Positions 24,692 through 31,093 of a stretch of DNA of 31,093 nt are shown here, in pieces; within the stretch, counting starts at the first letter, position 1; each line of letters opens with the position of its first letter. The stretch is from CAZAKZ01 sp964485695 (GTDB taxonomy: Bacteria > Planctomycetota > JAFGQW01). The DNA lies in NCBI GenBank assembly GCA_964485695.1, contig CAZAKZ010000063.1:1-31093 (forward strand). Reading direction: 5' to 3'. A model generated the notes under the pieces. The model did not search any database, was not told where the DNA came from, and saw only the letters and a list, made by a program, of their open reading frames with translations. The position numbers and the translations under genes were made by a program.

Positions 24692-25162
24692 TCACGGCCT
24701 CATGAGGTGTTCCGGCATCTGGACCGCCACTACCTCGCCTCGCGCGCATACTTCTTCCCCGGCCGACAGGGTCACCCCCACCACCACCTTGCGGCCCTTG
24801 ATCTCTTTCACGGTGCCCCGGAGCTCCAGGGCCGCTGCGAGAGGCGTCGGCCGGAGGTAGTCCACGTGGAGGGAGGCGGTGAGGTAGCGCAGAGGCGGCT
24901 CGGTGTCCATGGCCCGCCCCTCGGCGCGGTAGCCTGCAGCCGCGGCCGTGCCGGTGCCGTGGCAGTCGATGAGAGACGCGATGAGGCCCCCGTAGACGAA
25001 TCCCGGGATGGCCGTGTGGAACGGTTCCGGGTGGAAGGTGCAGACGCTCTCCTCTCCGTCCCAGTAGCTCTTGATCTGATGGCCGTGGTCGTTCAGCCGC
25101 CCGCAGCCGTAGCAGTGACTCAGATCCTCGGGGTAGTAATCCTGAAACGCATTTTCGTTCAC
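24692..25162 (-). CDS. PaaI-type hotdog thioesterase
   Basis: The 156-residue protein is a single hotdog domain of the PaaI/YbgC type. CYGCGRLNDHGHQIKSYW is the N-terminal cap seen in many members. GFVYGGLIASLIDCHGTGTA contains the Gly-Gly turn and the active-site Asp on the central helix, and SLHVDYLRPTPLAAALELRG is the typical following strand pair. It would hydrolyse an acyl-CoA. The acyl group is not predictable. It lies 12 bases after the helix-hairpin-helix gene and 13 before the esterase gene, all on the same strand. This suggests a three-gene transcript, though the products have no obvious common pathway. Confidence 0.88.
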   Translation of the reverse strand: MNENAFQDYYPEDLSHCYGCGRLNDHGHQIKSYWDGEESVCTFHPEPFHTAIPGFVYGGLIASLIDCHGTGTAAAAGYRAEGRAMDTEPPLRYLTASLHVDYLRPTPLAAALELRGTVKEIKGRKVVVGVTLSAGEEVCARGEVVAVQMPEHLMRP

Positions 25163-25174
25163 GGTACGACTCCG

Positions 25175-25426
25175 TTACCGGTCCTTCCAGTTCCACCATT
25201 TCAGCAGCCTGGGTTCGTGCTTCCGGTGGCTCGCGTAATACACGGCGCACCGGAACACGTAGAGAACACACCGATCCTGACGCGTCCCCCTGAGTTCACA
25301 CAGCGTGTCGAACATGGACTCCGGATCGCTGCCCCGGAGTTCCTTCACAGCGGTGAATCCGAGGTCTTCCAGGTCCCGGGCGAGACTCGGCCCCACGCCG
25401 GGAATTTCTTCGAGGGCGCTCTTCAT
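25175..25426 (-). CDS. Cdd1-like helix-hairpin-helix protein
   Basis: The 83-residue protein matches the small Cdd1 ('pathogenicity locus') family. The N-terminal helix-hairpin-helix (LEEIPGVGPSLARDLEDLGF) is followed by ELRGSDPESMFDTLCELRGTRQDRCVLYVFRCAVYYAS. The C-terminus ends in a Trp-rich segment (LLKWWNWKDR), as usual for this family. It should bind DNA without sequence specificity, but no cellular role is established. It is the first gene of a small minus-strand unit and is divergent from tex across 204 bases. Confidence 0.85.
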   Translation of the reverse strand: MKSALEEIPGVGPSLARDLEDLGFTAVKELRGSDPESMFDTLCELRGTRQDRCVLYVFRCAVYYASHRKHEPRLLKWWNWKDR

Positions 25427-25630
25427 GCGATTTCTTCCCGATCAGAAAACCGGACGCGACAAGGGCACCAGGATAGCAAAGCCGAACCGGAAGGACACGC
25501 TTACATTCTTGAAATCCGACAGCGAGTTCAATGCGGGGATTCGATTCATTCGACCGGATACTACATCCGCATTGCCATGGGCGGCCATTCCGGTTAAACA
25601 GTGGTTCGAAGTCATTCGAGGATTGGATCC

Positions 25631-27805
25631 ATGACCGACACCAACGCCTTTGACCCCGTTCCCATCCTGGCCGAGGAGCTGAGACTGCCCGCACGCGGTG
25701 TGGCCGCCGTGGCCGGACTCCTGGACGAGAACGCCACCGTTCCGTTCATCGCTCGCTACAGAAAAGAAGCCACCGGCGGCCTCGACGAGGTGCAGATCCG
25801 GAAGATCCAGGAGCGCACCCTCTACCTGAAGGACCTGGAACAGCGGCGGAAGGCCGTCCTGGACGCCATCGAGAAACAGGGGAAGCTCACCGACGAACTC
25901 CGGAACCGCATCCTCGCCATGAAGACCAAGTCCGGGCTGGAAGACCTCTACCTTCCCTACAGGCCAAAGCGGCGTACGCGGGCTACCCTGGCCCGGGAAA
26001 GGGGCCTCGAGCCCCTCGCACTCATGATTCTCTCCCAGTCCGATACCGGAGATCCGACCCGCAGCGCCGAGGCCTTCGTGGACGCGGAGAAAGGCATCGA
26101 ATCCGTGGAAGCGGCGCTGCAAGGGGCCAGGGACATCGTCGCCGAGACCATGGCCGAAAACGCCGACGTGCGCGCCCTGGTCCGGAATACCTTTGCCCGG
26201 GAGGGCGTGCTGCACAGCGAGGCCGTACCCGCAAAGACCGAGGGGCCCACCAAGTTCGAACAATACTACGACTTCCACGAAGCCGTGGCCCGTATCCCTT
26301 CCCACCGCTACCTCGCCATCCGGCGGGGAGAGCGCGAGGGCGTGCTGCGCGTCCGGGTGGCGGTGGAGGAGGAGCCGATCCTCCGTCGCATCGAACACAG
26401 GATGGGCGTCAAGGCCGGCTCTCCCTTCAGGAGCCAGCTCACCCTCTCCATCGAGGACGGATTCAGGCGGCTGGTGGCGCCGGGCGTGGAAACCGACGTC
26501 CGGGGAGACCTCAAGGTACAGTCCGACGAGAGCGCCGTGGAGGTCTTCGCCGAAAACCTGGAGAACCTCCTCCTGGCAGCACCCCTGGGCGGCAAGGGCG
26601 TCCTGGGCATCGACCCTGGCATCCGCACCGGATGCAAGTGCGCCGCCGTGAACGCCACCGGCAAGTTCCTCGAGAACATCACGATCTTCCCGGCACGAAA
26701 CAGCGAGGCAGCCGGACGGGATCTCCTCGCTCTGGTCAGGAAGCACGAACCCTCGGCCGTGGCCGTGGGCAACGGAACCGGGGGCCGGGAGACCGAGGCC
26801 TTTGTCCGGCGTACCTTCTCCGAGGCCGGACTCGAGGACGTGTTCGTGGTCATGGTGAGCGAGGCGGGCGCCAGCGTCTACAGCGCCTCGGACCTGGCCC
26901 GCGAGGAGTTTCCCGACCTGGACCTCACCGTCCGGGGGGCCGTGTCCATCGCCAGGCGCCTGCAGGATCCCCTGGCGGAGCTGGTCAAGATCGATCCCAA
27001 GGCCATCGGCGTCGGCCAGTACCAGCACGACGTGCACCAGCCCCTGCTCCGGCGCAAGCTGAACGAGGTGGTTGAGAGCTGCGTCAACCGCGTGGGCGTG
27101 GAGGTGAATACCGCCAGCGCACCCCTGCTCTCCCGCGTGGCCGGCATCGGACCCTCCCTTGCCAGAAACATCGTCAAGCACCGCGAGGGCCAGGGCGCCT
27201 TCCTCGACCGGAAGCAGCTACGAAAGGTGTCCGGCCTCGGCCCCCGCGCCTTCGAGCAGGCCGCCGGCTTCCTGCGCATCCACGCCGGTGGCAATCCCCT
27301 GGACGCGTCGGCCGTGCATCCGGAACGGTACGACCTCGTGGCCACGATAGCACGGGACCTCGACCTCGACCTCCACCGTCTGGTGGGGAATCCCACCGCC
27401 GCCGACCACATCCCCATCGCCCGCTACGTGGGTGGAGACGTGGGTGAGCCGACCCTCAGGGACATCGTCGCCGAGTTGAAAAAACCGGGCCGGGATCCCC
27501 GCGACGCCTTCGCGCCGCCTCGGTTCCGGGAGGACGTGACGGACATGGAAGATCTGGAACCGGACATGGTCCTGGAGGGCGTGGTCACCAACGTCACACG
27601 GTTCGGAGCCTTCGTTGACGTGGGCGTCCACCAGGACGGCCTCGTGCACATCTCGCAGCTCGCCGACCGCTACGTCAAGGACCCAGGGGATGTGGTGAAG
27701 GTGGGTGACAAGATCACGGTGCGGGTCCTGGAGGTGGACGTTCCGCGCAAGCGCATCTCGCTCACGGCGAAGAAAGGCGGGAGCAGGCCGGAACGACCGG
27801 ACTGA
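25631..27805 (+). CDS. tex: Tex, RNA-binding transcription accessory protein
   Basis: I start at the ATG at 25631, preceded by GAGG nine bases upstream. An in-frame start ten codons earlier has no ribosome site. The 724-residue protein has the full Tex order. The N-terminal helical domain (PFIARYRKEATGGLDE at 38-53) is the family hallmark. The YqgF-like domain starts at about 323 (GVLGIDPGIRTGCKCA). The helix-hairpin-helix region is at about 485-560 (LLSRVAGIGPSLARNIVKHRE). The S1 domain is at about 644-714 (MVLEGVVTNVTRFGAFVDVGVHQDGLVHIS). Tex binds RNA polymerase and nucleic acid. It is widely conserved and here appears complete and singly transcribed. Confidence 0.97.
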   Translation: MTDTNAFDPVPILAEELRLPARGVAAVAGLLDENATVPFIARYRKEATGGLDEVQIRKIQERTLYLKDLEQRRKAVLDAIEKQGKLTDELRNRILAMKTKSGLEDLYLPYRPKRRTRATLARERGLEPLALMILSQSDTGDPTRSAEAFVDAEKGIESVEAALQGARDIVAETMAENADVRALVRNTFAREGVLHSEAVPAKTEGPTKFEQYYDFHEAVARIPSHRYLAIRRGEREGVLRVRVAVEEEPILRRIEHRMGVKAGSPFRSQLTLSIEDGFRRLVAPGVETDVRGDLKVQSDESAVEVFAENLENLLLAAPLGGKGVLGIDPGIRTGCKCAAVNATGKFLENITIFPARNSEAAGRDLLALVRKHEPSAVAVGNGTGGRETEAFVRRTFSEAGLEDVFVVMVSEAGASVYSASDLAREEFPDLDLTVRGAVSIARRLQDPLAELVKIDPKAIGVGQYQHDVHQPLLRRKLNEVVESCVNRVGVEVNTASAPLLSRVAGIGPSLARNIVKHREGQGAFLDRKQLRKVSGLGPRAFEQAAGFLRIHAGGNPLDASAVHPERYDLVATIARDLDLDLHRLVGNPTAADHIPIARYVGGDVGEPTLRDIVAELKKPGRDPRDAFAPPRFREDVTDMEDLEPDMVLEGVVTNVTRFGAFVDVGVHQDGLVHISQLADRYVKDPGDVVKVGDKITVRVLEVDVPRKRISLTAKKGGSRPERPD

Positions 27806-27815
27806 ATGAATGTAT

Positions 27816-27883
27816 AAAAAGAGACCCCGGTGGGTTGCCGCTCGTGGCGGCGTCCCGCAGGTGACAGTGCGGGCCACCGGGGT
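27816..27883 (-). terminator. Branched terminator-like structure with U-run
   Basis: Outer stem CCACCGGGGT/ACCCCGGTGG (27874-27883 with 27824-27833) encloses two hairpins, CCCGCA/TGCGGG (27854-27859/27868-27873) and GCCGC/GCGGC (27837-27841/27847-27851). On the minus strand it is followed by CTCTTTTTATA. It would end a minus-strand transcript. It may also shield tex from opposing transcription. Confidence 0.6.
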
Positions 27884-28007
27884 ACCGGTGATGCCTGGGT
27901 CCTCCCAGGCGACCACACACGGCCCGGCAAGTTCGGTTATTTCATATATGAAAACTCACATATGGCCAGAGGGCCGCGTTTCATCGGATTTGTCGACTCA
28001 GGAGGCC

Positions 28008-28058
28008 ATCACCTCGCAGATCACCTCGAAAATAAATAAAATGGATCACCTCCTTTCT
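28008..28058 (-). repeat. Three GAGGTGAT copies, one within a 17-nt complement of the 16S tail
   Basis: Minus-strand GAGGTGAT occurs at 28008-28015, 28020-28027 and 28045-28052. The last is part of 28042-28058, whose plus strand reads TGGATCACCTCCTTTCT, the classical Bacillus-type 3' end of 16S rRNA. Read on the minus strand it is a perfect extended Shine-Dalgarno sequence. No ATG, GTG or TTG follows within the normal 5-12 bases. Confidence 0.7.
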
Positions 28059-28211
28059 CGGCAAACCCCATGAACGGAACCAGGGTCCGCTCCCCGGAAG
28101 CCGGCCGCCGAAGATCAAGACCGGCCCCGGGCCCGGTCCACGGCGCCTTGCACGCGAAGGGTACGCCGTGTCTCGAGGCCTGCGTGCGCCTCGACCGGGG
28201 TCTATACTTTT

Positions 28212-28239
28212 ATATTAATCGGGTGTTCAGGGCTGTCAA
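28212..28239 (-). promoter_or_regulatory. Sigma-70-type promoter driving the candidate RNA
   Basis: On the minus strand TTGACA (28234-28239) is followed after 16 bases by TAATAT (28212-28217), within an A/T-rich stretch that also offers TATAAA. Start of transcription would be near 28205, immediately before the structured region. There is no minus-strand gene for it to serve. Confidence 0.6.
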
Positions 28240-28335
28240 GTTCAACGAATCACTCCGCGGATTCGTTTTCCCTGGTTTACCGCGAATATCAGTCCCGTCT
28301 TGACACGCAATCAGCCTGGAGCTACCAAGGTCCCC

Positions 28336-29690
28336 ATGGCCGAAAACCTGACAAACGGTCGCGTTTTCCGTGACCCAGTCCACGACATCATCTTCATTCC
28401 TTCCACGGACCAGGTGATTCTCGATCTGCTGGAAACACCCGAGGTGCAGCGGCTGAGGAGAATCCGACAGCTCGGCCTCGCTCACCTCGTGTTTCCCGGC
28501 GCCGAGCACAGCCGGTTCATCCATTCCCTCGGCGTGGAACACCTGGCCGGCCGCATCCTGACCCGTATCCTGGAGCCGGGGCGGGGAGACCCGGACGTGG
28601 CCGCGACCCGGGGCCGGGCGCGTGAAATCCGGGCGGCGGCGCTGCTTCACGACATCGGCCACGGCCCGTTCTCCCACACCTTCGAGAACCTCCTGGGCGA
28701 GGCCGTGGTTCGCCACGAGTCCTGGTCCAGACGCATCATCCAGGATGCAGCCGGCGGGATCCGGCCGGTGCTGGAGAATCACGGCCTCGACGTGGATTTC
28801 GTCAGCGACCTAATCGAGGGGAAAGCGGAAGACCTCCTTGCGCAGGACATCGTCTCCAGCCAGCTCGACGCCGACCGCATGGATTATCTCCTGCGCGACA
28901 GCCTCATGACCGGAGTGGCGTATGGAAAAATTGACCTCGAGTGGATCCTGAACGTGATGCGGCCGGGCCGGGCCCCGGACGGCCGGATCCGTCTCGGCGT
29001 GGATGGGGTGAAGGGCCTTCACGCCGTGGAGTCCTATCTGTTCGCCCGGCGATCCATCCACCTCCAGGTCTACCACCACCGGACGGTACGAGCTTTCGAA
29101 GCCATGCTGGCCAACTTGCTTTGCCTCGGCCGCCAGGTCCTGCTCGATGGGGGCAATCCGCCCCCCAACACGCCGGAGTCCGTCCTGCGACTGCTCCACC
29201 AGCAACCCCTCGACACTCCGACGTTCCTGTCTCTGGACGACAGCGACATCCACATGATGCTCAAGGCGTGGGCCGACGGCGCCGAGCAGGGGCCCGGGGC
29301 CGAAATGGCTCGCCTCTCACGCGCCCTCCTCCGTCGGAAGTGCCTCTACGACCACATCGACCTGAGCCAACGGCCCGAGACGGCCGCCGCGGTGGCCGCC
29401 CATGTCCAGGCCCTTGCGGACCGCGGCGAGGAGGCCGCCCTTCACGTCCGGTTCGACGACTGGACCAGCACCCTCTACTATTCGGCGCGAGCCGCCCTGG
29501 AGGAGGGCCATGCACGCCAGGACGCCTACGCCCGTGTAATCCCCATCGTCGATCCCGATGGAACGGTCCGTCCGCTGGAGCAGGACGCGCCCTGGCTGCA
29601 CCTCATGCATGACTTCCCCGGACGTCAAACGCGGCTCTACTACGACCAGACGTGGGAGAAGCAGCTGAAATCCCTCCTGGAAATCGCCCG
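28336..29690 (+). CDS. HD-domain phosphohydrolase (COG1078/dNTPase-like), 3' end lost in gap
   Basis: I start at the ATG at 28336, which has AAGG five bases upstream. An in-frame TTG 12 codons earlier has no such site. The readable 451 residues begin with RVFRDPVHDIIFIP and QRLRRIRQLGLAHLVFPGAEHSRFIHSLG, the standard opening of this HD family. The metal motif HDIGHGPFSHTFE (residues about 105-117) has the His-Asp pair and extra histidines. SSQLDADRMDYLLRDSLMTGV supplies the last metal-binding Asp. Related enzymes are dNTP triphosphohydrolases or act on other nucleotides. Family members are about 400-500 residues, so little is missing. The reading frame runs into the 100-N gap, and sequence beyond it should not be joined. 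Confidence 0.92.
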
Positions 29691-29790
29691 NNNNNNNNNN
29701 NNNNNNNNNNNNNNNNNNNNNNNNNNNNNNNNNNNNNNNNNNNNNNNNNNNNNNNNNNNNNNNNNNNNNNNNNNNNNNNNNNNNNNNNNN
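29691..29790. other. Scaffold gap, exactly 100 Ns
   Basis: A run of exactly 100 Ns is the usual placeholder for a gap of unknown length. The HD gene ends at its left edge and IS-end-like hairpins begin soon after its right edge. A repeat that broke the assembly probably lies here. Confidence 0.95.
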
Positions 29791-29791
29791 C

Positions 29792-29890
29792 CGTGCGTGC
29801 GGTGGCTCGCAACAATGCGCCTTAACAATGCGATTGCACACCTTGAAGAGAACGGCAGCGAATGCTTTCCATCTCGGAGGACGTGTGTAA
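29792..29890 (+). other. Possible 3' end of a gene interrupted by the gap
   Basis: From the gap edge one frame stays open for 32 codons and ends at TAA (29888-29890), with an Arg/Leu/Ala-rich end (LHTLKRTAANAFHLGGRV). Followed closely by paired hairpins, it could be the end of a transposase. I do not recognise the family and the stretch is short. Confidence 0.25.
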
Positions 29891-29905
29891 AGGACTTCCC
29901 TCCTC

Positions 29906-29953
29906 GACTCCTGGAGGAGTCAAACTTCACGAGTCCCCCAGCAGAGCTGGGGG
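29906..29953. repeat. Two perfect hairpins, insertion-sequence-end-like
   Basis: GACTCCT-gg-AGGAGTC (29906-29921) is followed by CCCCCAGC-aga-GCTGGGGG (29935-29953). Closely spaced subterminal hairpins of this kind mark the ends of IS200/IS605-type elements and related repeats. The assignment is by resemblance only, since no transposase is readable. Confidence 0.4.
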
Positions 29954-29975
29954 TTACCCTTGGAAATGAAAAAAA

Positions 29976-30030
29976 TACCCGCTGCGACAAGCGTTCACGC
30001 CTTGGGCGTGAACGCTTGTCGCAGCGGGTA
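29976..30030 (-). terminator. Strong intrinsic terminator, 26-bp perfect stem
   Basis: Positions 29976-30001 and 30005-30030 are perfectly complementary over 26 bases with a 3-base loop (TTG). On the minus strand the stem is followed by a T-run (from about 29975 down to 29969), so it would end the transcript of the 30102-30824 gene. The plus strand has only A-tracts on both sides. Confidence 0.8.
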
Positions 30031-30101
30031 CAAAAAAAGGGGGCGGATGGCCATGCCGTCATGCCATCCGCCCGACTACATCGATTCCCTCATCCTTTCC
30101 C

Positions 30102-30824
30102 TTACACCACCGCTTGCACCCAGGGAGTCATTCCGGACTCGATGTCGTCGAGCAGGGTACGAGCACCGAAAGGATCACCCTCGTCCATGACCAGGAGATG
30201 CTTGAGCACGTCCGAGGCCGGAGACGACTTACCGATTCGCCAGAGTTCAAGCCCATAACCGTGTGCGGCTCTCAAAAAGGGGCGGTTGGAGGGGTAGCAC
30301 CAGGGGATTGGTCCGGGGAGAGATCTGGGCAATGATCGTAATCCGATCAAATAGGCGATCCGGTAATAGCGCAAGGCGCGACGGTGGATGCCGTCACGCT
30401 CGGCAAGTAGGCCCAGGTGGTTGTAAGAATCAATACAAGAGGGTTCTGCGTCAAGGACGCGATGAAGTAGTTCGGCCGCGCGCTCGCTACGGCCCATACG
30501 GATATGATCGGCGGCAATATCGATCAGACGGGATAATGTCGTGTCGATTTGATTGATCTGAAAAGCGTACTGTCCCTCCTCGACTTCCTCGAGGGGACGC
30601 GGCTCGACGTAAAGCAACTCCAGATCCACACGGGTGCGTACGACCTCGCCCGTGATGTGTCTGGAGCCTCCGAGCTCCCAGTGGCGAGTGACCTGGATGC
30701 CGATGATTTCCCCCTCGGCAAAATCCCACGTGTCGTCGAGGTGCAGGTATTTGACGGTACCCCCCTCAACCGATTGCAGGCGCATGACTCGCCGGCCGAC
30801 ACGTCGAACGATGAACTCTTCCAT
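30102..30824 (-). CDS. TPR-like protein of unknown function
   Basis: I start at the ATG at 30824, six bases after a GAGG, and not at an in-frame GTG 18 bases upstream. The 240-residue protein has an N-terminal beta-rich domain of about 90 residues (EEFIVRRVGRRVMRLQSVEGG onward). A helical half follows whose repeats look like TPRs: AADHIRMGRSERAAELLHRVLDAEPSCIDSYNHLGLLAE, then ALRYYRIAYLIGL, and later GYGLELWRIGKSSPASDVLKHLLVMDEGDP. I cannot name a family. The layout recalls ST7-like TPR proteins, but this is a weak resemblance. It lies alone beyond the assembly gap and ends 72 bases before a strong terminator. Its base composition is slightly less GC-rich than the tex-HD segment. Confidence 0.75.
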   Translation of the reverse strand: MEEFIVRRVGRRVMRLQSVEGGTVKYLHLDDTWDFAEGEIIGIQVTRHWELGGSRHITGEVVRTRVDLELLYVEPRPLEEVEEGQYAFQINQIDTTLSRLIDIAADHIRMGRSERAAELLHRVLDAEPSCIDSYNHLGLLAERDGIHRRALRYYRIAYLIGLRSLPRSLPGPIPWCYPSNRPFLRAAHGYGLELWRIGKSSPASDVLKHLLVMDEGDPFGARTLLDDIESGMTPWVQAVV

Positions 30825-30873
30825 GACGAACCTCAACGGCACTGGCTCGATGGTCGAAAATGAGTTTCTTTCG

Positions 30874-31011
30874 CTATTTCCAGGCGGGAAAGAGTTCGTT
30901 CATGGGCACCAGGAGGCTACCGAAAGTCGGCTCGGTCTCCGCCCCTTCGAGGATATACAAGATGTGGTGGACACCTGGAAAACCGGCATCTCGATGATGG
31001 GGGAAAAACAA
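30874..31011 (-). CDS. Possible short gene or gene remnant upstream of the TPR-like gene
   Basis: One minus-strand frame of about 45 codons reads plausibly as protein (GFPGVHHILYILEGAETEPT, ending FPAWK and TAG at 30874). The only start is a TTG at 31011 without a ribosome site, and a stop lies two codons before it. It could be the end of a longer gene broken by a frameshift in the repeat-rich stretch upstream, or chance. It ends 49 bases before the TPR-like gene on the same strand. Confidence 0.25.
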   Translation of the reverse strand: MFFPHHRDAGFPGVHHILYILEGAETEPTFGSLLVPMNELFPAWK

Positions 31012-31013
31012 CG

Positions 31014-31043
31014 GCTACAATTATTATTGCTACAATTATTGTA
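31014..31043. repeat. Short A/T-rich direct repeat with dyad
   Basis: GCTACAATTATT occurs twice (31014-31025 and 31029-31040) with a 15-base period. The second copy is part of the perfect dyad TACAAT-t-ATTGTA (31031-31043). It lies near the right window edge and may be an operator upstream of the minus-strand gene. Confidence 0.45.
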
Positions 31044-31093
31044 ACTACTCACCCCATAAGAGTCCATAAAATCGATTCAGCCCCACCATAACA

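Larger units (their letters stand above)
27815..28205 (-). ncRNA. Candidate structured RNA of about 390 nt (no known family)
   Basis: Between tex and the HD gene, the minus strand has a promoter (28212-28239) and a strong stem followed by CTCTTTTT at the left end. The termini are complementary over 10 bases (28194-28203 with 27822-27831). The 5' part forms a branched fold. Stem 28132-28138/28193-28199 encloses hairpins with CACGGCG/CGCCGTG (28139-28145/28164-28170) and TCGAGGC/GCCTCGA (28173-28179/28188-28194). The 3' part forms a three-way junction at 27824-27883 and a hairpin GCCTGGG/CCCAGGC (27893-27910). I see none of the conserved RNase P, tmRNA, 6S or SRP motifs. The ends also form imperfect terminal inverted repeats (TATAAAA...AGACCCCGGT), so a small mobile element is the main alternative. 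Confidence 0.4.

Noticed and set aside
25442..27181. Long minus-strand open frame antisense to tex (579 codons)
   Set aside because: It is the mirror of the high-GC tex coding frame. Its translation is low-complexity Gly/Leu/His/Asp-rich and matches no family, while tex is certain.
28042..28058. 16S rRNA gene end
   Set aside because: Only 17 bases match. The sequence before them (A/T-rich, with the other GAGGTGAT complements) has none of the conserved helix 44/45 sequence, so this is not an rRNA gene.
27815..28205. RNase P RNA, tmRNA, SRP or 6S RNA
   Set aside because: Length and paired ends would fit some of these. I could not find the P4 consensus, a tRNA-like end with TTCGA loop and CCA, the SRP tetraloop domain, or the 6S open-bubble layout.
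28300..28335. TTGACA at 28300-28305 as promoter of the HD gene
   Set aside because: A -10 at normal spacing (TACCAA, 28323-28328) is poor and would place the transcription start at the start codon, over the ribosome site.
29791..30258. Continuation of the HD protein across the N gap
   Set aside because: The frame is open by chance through a gap of unknown length, and the translation after it includes terminator and hairpin sequence.

Overview
The window is high-GC bacterial DNA, mostly on the minus strand, without tRNA, rRNA or CRISPR. The mix of BlaI/M56 membrane-protease pairs, an ECF sigma factor with a zinc-finger anti-sigma, exported HEAT-repeat and coiled-coil proteins, a Tat-exported PLP enzyme and short intergenic spaces suggests a Gram-negative, envelope-rich lineage such as Planctomycetota or a neighbouring uncultured phylum. 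This is an inference from gene content, not a firm placement. A run of 100 Ns (29691-29790) shows the sequence is a draft scaffold.

Layout. Positions 84-3049 hold a MacA/MacB-type efflux pair (lipoprotein adaptor, then FtsX-type permease). Next are a short RadC-like JAB protein (3280-3762) and an Rpn/YhgA-type PD-(D/E)XK nuclease (3867-4937). Positions 5052-12026 hold two tandem BlaI-M56 modules. The first is BlaI, M56 protease with a long coiled coil, and an exported HEAT protein. The second is BlaI and an M56 protease with a discoidin-like domain and a lysine-rich tail. A small exported protein and a 164-bp foldback element lie between them. Each BlaI gene has a promoter carrying two operators with nearly the same geometry but different half-sites. 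Positions 12170-16541 hold a GT4 glycosyltransferase, a RimI-like acetyltransferase, an HI0933-type flavoprotein and a DUF3187-like outer-membrane protein.

Positions 16591-20276 form a minus-strand operon of ECF sigma factor, anti-sigma factor and an exported protein with a duplicated, secretin-like core. Positions 20395-25426 hold a Tat-exported class V aminotransferase, an M14/MpaA-like lipoprotein peptidase, a PDZ-containing esterase, a PaaI-type thioesterase and a Cdd1-like helix-hairpin-helix protein, all on the minus strand. On the plus strand, tex (25631-27805) is followed by a 530-bp non-coding region and then an HD-domain phosphohydrolase cut by the N gap. Beyond the gap are hairpins resembling an insertion-sequence end, a strong minus-strand terminator and a TPR-like gene (30102-30824).

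The most unusual stretch is 27815-28240. On the minus strand it has a good sigma-70-type promoter, about 390 nt of structured sequence with branched folds at both ends, 10-nt complementary termini, a terminator with a U-run, and a 17-nt segment perfectly complementary to the classical 3' tail of 16S rRNA with no start codon at normal spacing. It is either an undescribed ribosome-directed RNA or a small element with terminal inverted repeats.
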